A stretch of 64,000 nt of DNA. Source: Kribbella pratensis. GTDB lineage: Bacteria; Actinomycetota; Actinomycetes; Propionibacteriales; Kribbellaceae. Under the pieces are notes generated by a model. The model did not search any database, was not told where the DNA came from, and was given only the letters and a program-made list of their open reading frames with translations. Numbering within the stretch: the stretch's first letter is position 1; every line of letters starts with the position of its first letter. The translations under genes and the position numbers were made by a program. Where the stretch lies: positions 310,001 to 374,000 of the forward strand of contig NZ_SODU01000001.1 of the NCBI RefSeq assembly GCF_004366075.1. The letters run 5' to 3'. Shown piece after piece: positions 44,033 to 52,812 of this stretch.

Positions 44033-45598
44033 GTGGACCGGTTGAAGGCGCTGGGGCGGCTGCTGCCGCGGGTGGCGGTGGCCGTGGCCGCCGGCGTGCT
44101 GCTCGGCTTCGCGTTCGAACCGCACGACCATCCCTGGCTCACCGTCATCGCCGTACCGCTGCTCCTGGCCGCGCTGAACGGGATCTCGATGAAGGCCGGC
44201 TTCCTGGTCGGCGCCGGGTTCGGGATCGCGTACTACGCCGTCCTCGTGCCGTGGCTGAGCATCATCGGCGGCGACGCGGCGATCGCGCTGGCGATCCTCG
44301 AGGGACTGTTCTACGCAGTCTTCGGACTGTTCGCGACACAGGTCCTGAAGCTTCGGCTGTGGGCGCTGTGGATCCCGTGTCTGTGGGTGGCGACCGAGTT
44401 CGCGACCGCGTCGGTGCCGTTCGGCGGGTTCCCGTGGGGCCGGCTCGCCTGGGCGTTCTCCGACGACTCGCTGGGCAAGCTGGCCGCGTACGTCGGCATC
44501 CCCGGCCTGAGCTTCGTCGTCGCGTTCGTCGGCGTCCTGTTGTACGCCGTACTGCGCCGGGAGACCGCACTGCGTCTGCGGGCCGTGGCGCTCGTTGCGG
44601 GGCTGGCCATCGTGTTCGGGAGCGCCTTGATCCACCTGTCGATCGCGGGCGACGGGCAGACTGTGCGGGCCGCGATGGTGCAGGGCAACGTGCCGGGCAA
44701 GGGGCTGGAGTTCCTGGGCCGGGCGCGGACCGTGACGCGCAACCATCTGCAGGCGACTCTCGACCTGCAGAAACGCGTCGAGGCCGGCACCGAGATGAAG
44801 CCCGACGTCGTGATCTGGCCGGAGAACTCGACCGACATCGACCCGTACAAGGACGCGGAGACCCGCGCCGATATCGAGACCGCGGTGAAGGCGGTCGGCG
44901 TGCCGATCCTGGTCGGGGCCGTCACGGAGGGGCCCGGCGAGAACGAGCGGCAGACCACCGGAATCGTCTGGGATCCCGCCACCGGGCCGGGGCAGCGGTA
45001 CGCGAAGCGGCACCCGGTGCCGTTCGGTGAGTACATCCCGTTCCGCGACCAGTTGCTGCCCTACATCAAGCGGCTGGAGATGATCGGCGCGCAGACCGTG
45101 CCGGGCGTGGGGCCGGGCGTGATGCCGATCCGCGGGGTCACCTACGGCGACGTCATCTGCTTCGAGCTTGCGTACGACAACGTCATCCACGACGTGGTCA
45201 AGGGCGGTGCCCAGGTGCTGATCGTGCAGACCAACAACGCGACGTACGGCGGAACAGGTCAGCCCGAGCAGCAGTTCGCGATCACCCGGATGCGCGCGAT
45301 CGAGACCGGGCGCACCGTACTGATTGCGTCGACGAGCGGGATCTCCGGCGTGATCCGTCCGGACGGCAGCGTCGAGCACAAATCCGCGCAGTTCGTGCCG
45401 GACGTGTACGTCGCGACCGTTCCGGTGCAGGACGGGCAGACGCTGGCCATGACTCTCGGCGGCTGGCCGGAGTGGGTCCTCACCGGGCTCGGCCTGCTCG
45501 GTCTCGTCCTGGCGATGATCGACCGCCGCCGCGGTCGCACGGACAAGACCCCGCCGCCGGCAGCCGAGACGCCGAGCCGCGAGAAGGTCCCGGTCTGA
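44033..45598 (+). CDS. lnt: apolipoprotein N-acyltransferase
   Basis: 521 residues from GTG (MDRLKALGRL), with AAGGGG 6 nt upstream; longer in-frame starts run into the leader and lack coding character. About six helices (15-200) precede a nitrilase-fold periplasmic domain. The Glu-Lys-Cys triad is visible as WPENSTD, YAKRHPVPFGEY and VICFELAYDN. A C-terminal helix and charged tail close it. It adds the third acyl chain to the N-terminal Cys of lipoproteins, several of which are encoded in this window. Confidence 0.92.
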   Translation: MDRLKALGRLLPRVAVAVAAGVLLGFAFEPHDHPWLTVIAVPLLLAALNGISMKAGFLVGAGFGIAYYAVLVPWLSIIGGDAAIALAILEGLFYAVFGLFATQVLKLRLWALWIPCLWVATEFATASVPFGGFPWGRLAWAFSDDSLGKLAAYVGIPGLSFVVAFVGVLLYAVLRRETALRLRAVALVAGLAIVFGSALIHLSIAGDGQTVRAAMVQGNVPGKGLEFLGRARTVTRNHLQATLDLQKRVEAGTEMKPDVVIWPENSTDIDPYKDAETRADIETAVKAVGVPILVGAVTEGPGENERQTTGIVWDPATGPGQRYAKRHPVPFGEYIPFRDQLLPYIKRLEMIGAQTVPGVGPGVMPIRGVTYGDVICFELAYDNVIHDVVKGGAQVLIVQTNNATYGGTGQPEQQFAITRMRAIETGRTVLIASTSGISGVIRPDGSVEHKSAQFVPDVYVATVPVQDGQTLAMTLGGWPEWVLTGLGLLGLVLAMIDRRRGRTDKTPPPAAETPSREKVPV

Positions 45599-45671
45599 GT
45601 CAGGGTTCACTCAGGGTTGGTCGTGCCCACTCGTTCCGTACGCTGGTGTCTCAGGCAGGAAGGGGTAGGAC

Positions 45672-46151
45672 ATGCCGTGGTTCGTGGCGCTCGCGTTGCT
45701 GGTGGTTCCGATCGCGGAGATCTTCGTGATCATCCAGGTCGGTCAGGTGATCGGCGGGTGGCCGACGGTCGCGCTGCTGCTGGTCGAGAGCGCGTTCGGC
45801 GCGTGGCTGATCAAGCGCGAGGGCCGGCGGGCCTGGCGGGCGCTGCAGAGCTCGTTCGAGACCGGGAAGATGCCCGGCCGCGAGCTGGCTGACGCCGCGT
45901 TGGTCCTGGTCGGCGGGACGCTGCTCCTCACCCCGGGCTTCATCACCGACATCTTCGGCTTCTTCTTCGTCCTCCCCTTCACCCGCCCCCTGGCCCGCCG
46001 CGCCATGACCGCCTTCTTCAGCCGCCGCGTCACCACCCAACTAGGCACCCCCGGCCTCGGCACCTTCATCCCCGGCCCCGGCACCCCCGGCCCCCAACGC
46101 CCAACAAACGACGTAATCCAAGGCGAAGTCATCGACCCAGAAAAGAAGTAG
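45672..46151 (+). CDS. fxsA: FxsA family membrane protein
   Basis: 159 residues. It has the FxsA pattern of an N-terminal helix (PWFVALALLVVPIAEIFVIIQVG), then VESAFGAWLIKREG, and the conserved LLLTPGFITDIFGFFFVLP. The C-terminal tail is Pro/Gly-rich. In E. coli FxsA the family affects phage F exclusion; its normal role is unknown. The ATG follows GGAAGGGG. It comes 73 bp after lnt and may share its transcript. Confidence 0.88.
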   Translation: MPWFVALALLVVPIAEIFVIIQVGQVIGGWPTVALLLVESAFGAWLIKREGRRAWRALQSSFETGKMPGRELADAALVLVGGTLLLTPGFITDIFGFFFVLPFTRPLARRAMTAFFSRRVTTQLGTPGLGTFIPGPGTPGPQRPTNDVIQGEVIDPEKK

Positions 46152-46154
46152 CCG

Positions 46155-47003
46155 TCAGGTGCGGTAGCTGGCTTTCGCGGTCTGGACGAAGGACCGGGTC
46201 AGCGGGGTTGTCTCGGTCCAGGCGATGACGAGGGGGCTGGGCGGGAGGTCCTGGATCGGGATGGTGACCAGTTCGTCGCCGGGGTTGTGGTTGGTGAGCG
46301 GGGCGAGGCCTATGGTGCCGTTCCAGAGGACTGCCTGGAGGCATTCTTGGACGGCTCGGACCACTGGTCCTTCGCGGTGTCGGCCGCCGTTCCAGTAGGA
46401 CTGCCAGATCGGGTCGGTGCCGGGCGGGAACTGGAACCAGCGGCGGCCGTCCAGGTCGGCGAGCCGCAACTGGGAACGGCCGGCCAGTGGGTCGTCGGCC
46501 CGGAGTACGGCGCCTACCGGATCGGAGCGCAACTCATGGACGCGCAGACCGGTCTCGTCGAACGGGCCGCGGGTCAGGGCGATGTCGACGTGCCCGGCGC
46601 GCAGGCCGCAGGTGGGGTCGGTGAGGTCCGTCTCGCGGATGTGGATCTCGACGTTCGGGTGTTGCGAGCGGTACGCGGCGGCGAGTCTCGAGATGTCTGG
46701 ATCCGTGCTGTCGCTGAGGATGCCGACGGTCAGGGTTGCAGCGCCGGCGGCCGCGGCGACCCGGGCGCGCACCTGCTCTGATTGGACGAGCAGCTTGCGG
46801 GCTTCCTTCACCAGTGCGGCTCCGGCGGGCGTCAGGCTGACACCGGCCGAGGATCGTCGGAACAGAGGCGTGCCGAGATCGGCTTCCAGTTGCTGGATCG
46901 CCCGGCTGAGGGGCGGTTGGCTCATGTGCAGGCGCGCCGCGGCCCGCCCGAAGTGGAGCTCCTCGGCGACCGCCACGAAGTACCGCAAGGTCCGCAGTTC
47001 CAT
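46155..47003 (-). CDS. LysR family regulator
   Basis: 282 residues. The N-terminal HTH matches the LysR consensus (LHFGRAAARLHMSQPPLSRAIQQLEADLG, about 17-45). A periplasmic-binding-protein-like effector domain covers about 90-280. It is divergent from a metallo-beta-lactamase-fold gene, with an ATAC-N7-GTAT type site between them that it probably binds. An in-frame GTG immediately before the ATG is an alternative start. Effector unknown. Confidence 0.9.
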   Translation of the reverse strand: MELRTLRYFVAVAEELHFGRAAARLHMSQPPLSRAIQQLEADLGTPLFRRSSAGVSLTPAGAALVKEARKLLVQSEQVRARVAAAAGAATLTVGILSDSTDPDISRLAAAYRSQHPNVEIHIRETDLTDPTCGLRAGHVDIALTRGPFDETGLRVHELRSDPVGAVLRADDPLAGRSQLRLADLDGRRWFQFPPGTDPIWQSYWNGGRHREGPVVRAVQECLQAVLWNGTIGLAPLTNHNPGDELVTIPIQDLPPSPLVIAWTETTPLTRSFVQTAKASYRT

Positions 47004-47012
47004 CACCTGCGA

Positions 47013-47031
47013 CGATACCCGCTGGGTATCG
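47013..47031. promoter_or_regulatory. candidate LysR binding site
   Basis: CGATACCC and GGGTATCG (8-bp arms, 3-bp spacer) contain the T-N11-A form expected for LysR proteins. It lies in the 82-bp gap between the LysR gene and the divergent hydrolase gene. Confidence 0.65.
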
Positions 47032-47085
47032 ACAATGCGGGACTAGTCTTGGACGCGCCTCCACCTCCGGTGCTGAGGTGGAGGC

Positions 47086-47979
47086 ATGTCCGACTACCCG
47101 TACGCCGATCCGATTGTCGACCTCGCCGACGTCCAGGAACTCGCCCGCGACCTCATCGTGATCCCGAACCGCAACGTCGACCTAGTACCCAACATCGGCC
47201 TCATCGGCGGCACCCATTCGGTGCTCGTCGTCGACACCGGCCTCGGCCCGCGGAACGCGGAGCAGGTGCTGCGGTTCGCCTCGTCGTACGCGAACGGCCG
47301 GCGGCTCTACCTGACGACGACGCACTTCCACCCCGAGCACGCGTTCGGAGCGCAGGTCTTCGCCGACGAGGCGACCTACCTCCTGAACACCGCCCAGGCC
47401 GACGACCTGACGACCAAGGGCGAGGGCTACCTGGGCATGTTCCGGCAGCTCGGCGAGCCGGTCGCCCGTGAACTGGAAGGCGCGCGGATCCCCGTCCCCG
47501 ACCAGACGTACGACGGCACGTACGGGCTCGACCTCGGCGGCCGGTCCGTGCAGCTTCGCCCGACCGGACGTGCACACAGCAAGGGCGATCAGGTCATCAC
47601 GGTCCCCGACGCCGGCGTCCTGTTCACGGGTGATCTGGCCGAGGCGGACCAGTTCGCGATCTTCCCGTGGTTCCCGCCGTACGACGTCGACGTGTCCGGC
47701 GTCCGCTGGATCGAGGTCATGGACCGCCTCGCCGCGGAGCGGCCGCAGATCGTTGTCCCCGGCCACGGTGAGGTCGGCGACGCGCAACTGCTGACCCAGG
47801 TACACGACTACCTGGTCGAACTCCGCGACGAGACCTGGCGCCGGCGGGACTCGGGCCTGTCGGAGGAGACGACCGCCGCCGAGATCCGGGCCCTCATGAT
47901 CGAGCGCCACCCCGACTGGCGGCTGCCGGAGTGGATCGAGCGCGGCGTCGGCTGCCTCTGTACGGAGCATCGTCACTGA
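47086..47979 (+). CDS. metallo-beta-lactamase-fold hydrolase
   Basis: 297 residues. Metal site motifs: TTTHFHPEHAFG (the usual HxHxDH is HxHxEH here), the His of GRAHSKGDQ, the Asp of LFTGDLAEADQF and the final His of VVPGHGEVG. The Asp-to-Glu change in the first motif may weaken the second metal site. Probably controlled by the divergent LysR protein. The substrate cannot be told from sequence. Confidence 0.88.
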   Translation: MSDYPYADPIVDLADVQELARDLIVIPNRNVDLVPNIGLIGGTHSVLVVDTGLGPRNAEQVLRFASSYANGRRLYLTTTHFHPEHAFGAQVFADEATYLLNTAQADDLTTKGEGYLGMFRQLGEPVARELEGARIPVPDQTYDGTYGLDLGGRSVQLRPTGRAHSKGDQVITVPDAGVLFTGDLAEADQFAIFPWFPPYDVDVSGVRWIEVMDRLAAERPQIVVPGHGEVGDAQLLTQVHDYLVELRDETWRRRDSGLSEETTAAEIRALMIERHPDWRLPEWIERGVGCLCTEHRH

Positions 47980-48038
47980 CTCTGCATGAAGCCTGGGTAC
48001 CGGTCCGTCGTACGACTATCGGATTCGGGACGGTGACA

Positions 48039-48470
48039 ATGCGTCGAGCAGTAGCTGTGGCAGTGCTGATGGTGATGGTTCTGAGCAGCTGTGCCGACCC
48101 GGACCAGAAGCTGCGGTCAGCAGCCGCCCAGTCGGCCCGTGATGCAGCGTCCGAGGTGCGCACCACCCAGGTTGCCGTCGAGCAGCTACGGGCCCACCAG
48201 TTGTGGTCGCAGTCCGCCGGGCAGATCGTCGGAGATGCCGAGAAGGGCGTCGAGAAGGCCACGAGTTCGTTCTCCGCCCAGCAACCGTCGACGGAAACCT
48301 CGACACGGCTCTACGAGCAGGTCACGAAGACTCTGGACGACGCGCAGACCGCGGTGACGGCGGTCCGGATCGCACTCGGCAACGGCGATCTCGCGGCGGC
48401 CGAGCAGCAGCTCACGGCGCTTCGGCAATCCGGTGCCGATCTGGGCCGGATCGGAGAGCTCGCCAAATGA
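48039..48470 (+). CDS. small helical lipoprotein
   Basis: 143 residues. Signal MRRAVAVAVLMVMVLSSC ends in lipobox LSSC (Cys18). The mature part is Ala/Gln/Ser-rich and strongly helical, with coiled-coil character (about 25-140). No family recognised. Its stop overlaps the start of the Nramp-like gene (ATGA), so they are cotranscribed; it may be an accessory surface protein of that transporter (inference). Confidence 0.75.
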   Translation: MRRAVAVAVLMVMVLSSCADPDQKLRSAAAQSARDAASEVRTTQVAVEQLRAHQLWSQSAGQIVGDAEKGVEKATSSFSAQQPSTETSTRLYEQVTKTLDDAQTAVTAVRIALGNGDLAAAEQQLTALRQSGADLGRIGELAK

Positions 48471-49696
48471 AGAAGGTGCTCGGCGTCACGCTCGGGATCC
48501 TGACCGCGATCGGTGGCTTCGTGGACATCGGTGACCTGGTCACCAACGCGCTGGTCGGCGCCCGGTTCGGAATGCACATGGCGTGGGTGGTGGTCGTCGG
48601 CGTGATCGGGATCTGCCTGTACGCCGAGATGTGCGGACGGGTCGTGGCGATGTCCGGACGCCCGGTGTTCGACCTGGTCCGCGAGCGGCTCGGCCCCCGG
48701 ACGGGACTGCTCACGTTGGTGGCGTCGTTCTTGGTGACGCTGCTGACGTTGATCGCCGAGATCGGCGGTGTGGCACTCGCACTCGAGCTGGCGAGTGGCG
48801 TGCACTACCTGCTCTGGATGCCGCTGGCCGCGTTCGCGGTGTGGCTGGTGATCTGGAGGGTGAAGTTCTCCCGGCTCGAGCAGGTCTTCGGGCTGCTCGG
48901 GCTGCTGCTTGTGGTGTTCGCGGTCGCGTTGTTCAAGCTTGGACCTGACTGGGGCCAGTTGCTGCACCAAGCGACGCGGCCGCATCCGATCGGTCACGAG
49001 GACTGGGCGACTTACGCGTACTACGGGATCGCACTGTTCGGTGCGGCGATGACGCCGTACGAGGTGTTCTTCTTCTCGTCCGGAGGGGTCGAGGAGAAGT
49101 GGACGCGGAAAGATCTGGTGACGGCACGGTCCAACGTGTTCGTCGGTTTCCCGCTCGGCGGGTTGCTGTCGCTGGCGATCATGGGCTGTGCCGCGGTCCT
49201 GTTCCTGCCGGCGGGCATCAAGGTCGAGACCTTGGGCCAGGTGGCGCTTCCGGTGGCGGTTGCCCTCGGCAAGCTCGGGTTGGCGATCGTCCTGATCGGG
49301 GTGTTCGCGGCGACCTTCGGCGCGGCGCTGGAGACGGCGCTGTCGTGCGGTTACACGATCGCGCAGTACCGCGGCTGGCAGTGGGGAAAGTTCGTCCGGC
49401 CGCGGGAGGCGTCGCGGTTCCACGTGGTGATCATCGTGTGCCTCGTACTGGCGATGCTGACGCTGCTGACGGCCGTCGATCCGGTGCAGGTGACGGAGTA
49501 CTCCGTGGTGTTCGCGGCGGTGGCCCTGCCACTCACCTACCTGCCGATCCTGATCGTTGCCAACGACCCCGACTATGTCGGCCAGGAGAAGAACGGCCCG
49601 GTGCGCAACGCGGTCGGCCTGGTCTACCTGGCTCTGCTCACCGTCGCCTCGCTGGCCGCGATACCGCTGATGATCATCACGAAAGGAGGGCAGTGA
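48467..49696 (+). CDS. Nramp-related divalent metal transporter with altered metal-site motifs
   Basis: 409 residues, about 11 helices. Helix 1 reads GGFVDIGDLVTNA where canonical Nramp has DPGN (D20 kept, N replaced by D23), and helix 6 reads AAMTPYEVFF where canonical has MPHN. The Met that prefers soft metals is kept but its neighbours differ. The protein is therefore a divergent clade member and may move another ion such as Mg2+, or use another mechanism. It is the second gene of a lipoprotein/transporter/PRC/PRC operon. Confidence 0.85.
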   Translation: MKKVLGVTLGILTAIGGFVDIGDLVTNALVGARFGMHMAWVVVVGVIGICLYAEMCGRVVAMSGRPVFDLVRERLGPRTGLLTLVASFLVTLLTLIAEIGGVALALELASGVHYLLWMPLAAFAVWLVIWRVKFSRLEQVFGLLGLLLVVFAVALFKLGPDWGQLLHQATRPHPIGHEDWATYAYYGIALFGAAMTPYEVFFFSSGGVEEKWTRKDLVTARSNVFVGFPLGGLLSLAIMGCAAVLFLPAGIKVETLGQVALPVAVALGKLGLAIVLIGVFAATFGAALETALSCGYTIAQYRGWQWGKFVRPREASRFHVVIIVCLVLAMLTLLTAVDPVQVTEYSVVFAAVALPLTYLPILIVANDPDYVGQEKNGPVRNAVGLVYLALLTVASLAAIPLMIITKGGQ

Positions 49697-49698
49697 CC

Positions 49699-50010
49699 AT
49701 GCCAGGGACACCCGGCGAGTCGGGGCGAGTGCTGCACGCACAGCTGCATCTCCTGGACCGGCAGTTGATCGACCAGGCCGACGGTCACCTGGCCGGGAAG
49801 GTCGACGACGTCGAACTCGACCTGGACGCCGATCCGCCGGTGGTGGCCGCACTGATCACCGGCCGGGAGCGGATCACGGCCCGCCGGATCGTCGGTATCG
49901 ACACGGCGGTGACGGTCTCGGTCGAGGACCTCGATCTCGACTACTACGACGACTGGGTCGAGAACCACGTCATCGCGAAGATCCCGGGAGCCCGCCATGC
50001 GGCTGAATGA
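49699..50010 (+). CDS. PRC-barrel-like protein 1 (with transporter)
   Basis: 103 residues, small beta-rich domain (HLLDRQLIDQADGHLAGKVDDVEL) typical of the PRC barrel. The ATG lies 9 nt after GGAGG; a GTG two codons earlier has worse spacing. It is 2 bp after the Nramp-like stop and overlaps the second PRC-like gene by 14 bp. PRC barrels in bacteria often act as ligand or partner docking domains. Function here unknown; regulation of the transporter is inference. Confidence 0.75.
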   Translation: MPGTPGESGRVLHAQLHLLDRQLIDQADGHLAGKVDDVELDLDADPPVVAALITGRERITARRIVGIDTAVTVSVEDLDLDYYDDWVENHVIAKIPGARHAAE

Positions 50011-50338
50011 CCTGCTCGGTCGCCGCGTCCTGGACGCCGAGGGCGACGTCATCGGCAACGTCGCGGACGTTCGCCTGGTCCAGGACGGCCCGATGCTGGT
50101 CTCGATGCAGCGCGCGTTGCGGGTCGACGGCCTGATCGTGGTGGAGAACCGACACACGCGGCTCTTCGGGTACGAGCGCCACGTCGGCCCCGAGCTGCTC
50201 CGCCGGCTGATCCACGCACGACTCGGCGAGGTCTGGTACCTGCCCTGGGACGACATCGAGGAGATCACCGACGAGGGGGTCACGATCGCTCCCAGGCGCG
50301 CCGACCTGCGTCCTCTGGAAGACCTCGCGCGCTACTGA
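49997..50338 (+). CDS. PRC-barrel protein 2 (with transporter)
   Basis: 113 residues with a clearer PRC motif (LNDLLGRRVLDAEGDVIGNVADVRL). The C-terminal half repeats the barrel theme (WYLPWDDIEEITDEGV). It overlaps the preceding small PRC gene and is the last gene of the operon. The two proteins may form a heteromeric barrel pair. Confidence 0.8.
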   Translation: MRLNDLLGRRVLDAEGDVIGNVADVRLVQDGPMLVSMQRALRVDGLIVVENRHTRLFGYERHVGPELLRRLIHARLGEVWYLPWDDIEEITDEGVTIAPRRADLRPLEDLARY

Positions 50339-50342
50339 GCCA

Positions 50343-51509
50343 TCAGCCCCGGGCGTCACCTGTGAAAGGGCCTTTGGGCCCGAACGCGTGATCGGTGAAG
50401 CGGGTGGCGAGGAGGTTGTGCGTGGCGGCGTCGGGGTGGAGGTCGTCGGGGAGGGGATGGGCGACGTTGTCTGCTTCGCCGTACAGGTCGCGGCCGTCCA
50501 GGTAGTGGAGGTTGGGGTCGGTCAGGGCGCGTTGTGTGACGATGCGGGCCAGCTCGGTGCGGATGACCGACAGGGTGAGTTTGCCGGCCGGGATCTCGTC
50601 GGGATTGCCCGTGGCGGTGAAGCGGAGTTCGCCCGCGGCCAAGGCGGACAGGTCCCAGTTGGTCGGTCCGGGGGTGTCCTCGTGGATCGGGCAGAGGATG
50701 GGGGAGACGACCAGGAGCGGCGTGTCGGGATGGCCGTCGCGGATGGTGTCGAGGAAGCCGTGGACGGCCGGGGTGAAGCTGCGGAGACGGAGCCCGTCGC
50801 TGTTGACGATGTTGATGCCGAGTTTGAGGCTGATCAGATCTGCGGGCGTGTCGCGGATGGTGCGGGCGATGAAGGGCTGCAGGTACGCACTCCCGCCGAA
50901 GCCCAGGTTGACGAGTTCGACACCGGCCTGAGCGGCGGCCAGGGCCGGCCAGGTGCCCTTGGGGTGGGTGGCGTTGGACCCGTGGCTGATGGAGCTGCCG
51001 TGGTGCAGCCAGACCCGGCCCGCGACCGGAACCGGCTCGATCGGAGCATCGGTGCGCAGGGCAACGAGTTCAGTGGTCTCGTCGTGCGGCAGCCAGATCT
51101 CGACGGTCTTCGGTACGGCGGCCAGCCCGGCGACTCGTAGCGTTTCGGGCTGTCCAGGACGCTGCGAGGTGGCACCTGTCATCAGGTCGATGGTGACGAC
51201 GTCGCCGCCGGTCGCGGTGAGCTGCGTCACCAGTTGGCCGTCGACGAGTACGTCGTACACGCCGTCCGGACGTGGGGGAGCGCCGATGTAGTCCCGTTTC
51301 GTCGGCAGCGTCTCCAGTTCGACGACGGTGGCCGACGTACGGAAGACGAGGCGTACGCCGGAGGGTTGTGACTCGACCATCGACATCTGGCCGTCGTCGT
51401 ACTGGGCTCGTGCCCAAGCGGGCAGGCGGTGCGGGAGCACGCCGCGCTCGGTCTGCTCCAGGTCGAGCGCACCGCGGAGCAGGTCGCCGGTAACAGGGGT
51501 AGTGATCAT
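50343..51509 (-). CDS. SGNH/GDSL-type hydrolase
   Basis: 388 residues from MITTPVTG, with GGAG 6 nt upstream. An N-terminal beta-sandwich-like region (about 1-170) precedes the SGNH domain: block I HHGSSISHG (Ser), block II NLGFGG, block III GIN, and block V DDLHPD with the Asp-His pair. No signal peptide, so a cytosolic esterase or acetyl-sugar hydrolase is likely. It follows the TetR gene by 1 bp. Confidence 0.85.
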   Translation of the reverse strand: MITTPVTGDLLRGALDLEQTERGVLPHRLPAWARAQYDDGQMSMVESQPSGVRLVFRTSATVVELETLPTKRDYIGAPPRPDGVYDVLVDGQLVTQLTATGGDVVTIDLMTGATSQRPGQPETLRVAGLAAVPKTVEIWLPHDETTELVALRTDAPIEPVPVAGRVWLHHGSSISHGSNATHPKGTWPALAAAQAGVELVNLGFGGSAYLQPFIARTIRDTPADLISLKLGINIVNSDGLRLRSFTPAVHGFLDTIRDGHPDTPLLVVSPILCPIHEDTPGPTNWDLSALAAGELRFTATGNPDEIPAGKLTLSVIRTELARIVTQRALTDPNLHYLDGRDLYGEADNVAHPLPDDLHPDAATHNLLATRFTDHAFGPKGPFTGDARG

Positions 51510-51510
51510 G

Positions 51511-52083
51511 TCAGCTCCAGCTGCGGAGGAGGGTGTCGAGGGCGTCGATGATGCGTGGCCAGCTTTCGCCGGCACTGGGCTCGCTGTGCGAGAAGGAACC
51601 AGCGAGCTCGAGGGTGATGTAGCCGTGGATCGTGCTGCCAAGGAGGCGCACGGCGTCGGTCTGGGCGGGCTCGCCGAGGTCGTACCCGCGAAGGACCGCG
51701 CGGACGAGCTCCGAGTGCCGACGCCCCGCAGCGACGTACTGCTCGCCCAGAACTGAGGCAGCGGCGGTGTGGCGTGTGGCGGCGTAGCGGCCCGGATGGG
51801 CTCGGGCGTAGTCGCGGTAGACGTCGGCCAGGGCATGGAGGGCGTCGCGGCCGGCGCGACCAGCCAGGGCAGCGGCCGCCTGGTCGGCCAGTTCGGTGAG
51901 AGCGACCGTGGCGATGCGGGCCTTCAGGTCGTCGGAGTTGCGGACGTGCGAGTACAGGCTCGCGACCTGGACGCCGAAGTGGCGAGCCAGCGCCGACACA
52001 GTGACCTGTTCGAACCCGACCTCATCGGCCAGCTCGGCACCGGCCAGAGCCAGCCGCGCACCGCTCAACCCCACTCGTGCCAT
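51511..52083 (-). CDS. TetR family regulator of the SGNH hydrolase
   Basis: 190 residues. The HTH lies about 25-55 (SALARHFGVQVASLYSHVRNSDDLK). The C-terminal domain carries the WHG/TetR_C_33 pattern (GSTIHGYITLELAGSFS). A 21-bp palindrome 15 bp upstream of its start, overlapping the probable promoter, suggests autorepression and control of the hydrolase. Confidence 0.88.
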   Translation of the reverse strand: MARVGLSGARLALAGAELADEVGFEQVTVSALARHFGVQVASLYSHVRNSDDLKARIATVALTELADQAAAALAGRAGRDALHALADVYRDYARAHPGRYAATRHTAAASVLGEQYVAAGRRHSELVRAVLRGYDLGEPAQTDAVRLLGSTIHGYITLELAGSFSHSEPSAGESWPRIIDALDTLLRSWS

Positions 52084-52097
52084 AACTCATTATGTGA

Positions 52098-52118
52098 TTG
52101 CCTAAAGGCTTTAGGCAA
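52098..52118. promoter_or_regulatory. palindromic operator upstream of the TetR-hydrolase operon
   Basis: TTGCCTAAA and TTTAGGCAA (9-bp perfect arms) around GGC. It lies 15 bp upstream of the TetR start and is AT-rich compared with its surroundings. Confidence 0.65.
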
Positions 52119-52135
52119 ATCAGGGCGAAAAGAAG

Positions 52136-52161
52136 CCCTCACCGCGCCATTGCGGTGAGGG
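52136..52161 (-). terminator. rbpA terminator with U-rich tail
   Basis: CCCTCACCGC pairs with GCGGTGAGGG over a 6-nt loop. On the minus strand it is followed by CTTCTTTT, a canonical intrinsic terminator. Confidence 0.85.
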
Positions 52162-52184
52162 TTCCCAGTGAATCAGCGCCTGGA

Positions 52185-52556
52185 TCAGGCGGTGCGCTTG
52201 GTCCGGTGCAGGTGCGCCGGGCCGATCTCGCCCTTGCGGAGCAGGTCGACCCGCTCGGCGAGCAGCTCCTCCAGCTCCGAGATGCTCCGGCGCTCGCGCA
52301 GCATGTCCCAGTGCGTACGGGCCGGCTTCTCCTGCTTCGGCTCCGGCTTCTCGCCGGTGGACCGGGCGGCCTCGCTGCCGCAGTGCGGGCATTCCCAGAT
52401 CGCGGGCACCTCGGCGTCGTGCGCCATGGTCACCTCGACCACGTGGCCGCGGGGGCAGTCGTACGTGATCATCTGGCGCGGCGCGAACTCGACACCGCGG
52501 TCATCCTCGAAGCTGACCCCACCCAGCCCCGAACCACGCAGTACGCGATTAGACAT
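52185..52556 (-). CDS. rbpA: RNA polymerase-binding protein RbpA
   Basis: 123 residues. Recognisable RbpA opening (MSNRVLRGSGLGGVSFEDDRG), then a small domain with Cys pairs (DCPRGH...WECPHCG), a linker, and the C-terminal sigma-binding helix (THWDMLRERRSISELEELLAERV). RbpA is an actinobacterial essential-type factor that stabilises holoenzyme with the principal sigma factor and supports open-complex formation. The ATG follows GGAGG by 6 nt. A stress promoter motif lies upstream. Confidence 0.95.
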   Translation of the reverse strand: MSNRVLRGSGLGGVSFEDDRGVEFAPRQMITYDCPRGHVVEVTMAHDAEVPAIWECPHCGSEAARSTGEKPEPKQEKPARTHWDMLRERRSISELEELLAERVDLLRKGEIGPAHLHRTKRTA

Positions 52557-52585
52557 GTCAAACCTCCGAGATCGTCATCCGAGCC

Positions 52586-52612
52586 AACGGTCGGCCGGCC
52601 CGGATCATTCCC
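52586..52612 (-). promoter_or_regulatory. SigR-type stress promoter of rbpA
   Basis: On the minus strand GGGAAT (52607-52612) is followed by an 18-bp spacer and GTT (52586-52588), matching the GGAAT-N18-GTT consensus of disulfide-stress SigR/SigH promoters. rbpA is a known SigR target in Streptomyces, so the match is expected. The transcript start would lie about 20 nt before the rbpA start codon. Confidence 0.75.
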
Positions 52613-52812
52613 ATTTTGGCATGTCCGAGCCATATGTACGCACCTGACACTGTCGTCGTGACCTGCTGTCATCGACTGTTCACAGATCTCGCTGTGTCAC
52701 CGCGTGCCGCAAGCCGCCCGACGTACGACGCATCAAATCGATACCTGGTTCACAGCCTGTTGCCAGGAATCGAGGATCTACTCCTCAGCAACCGACCCTA
52801 GCCTCAGCGTCC

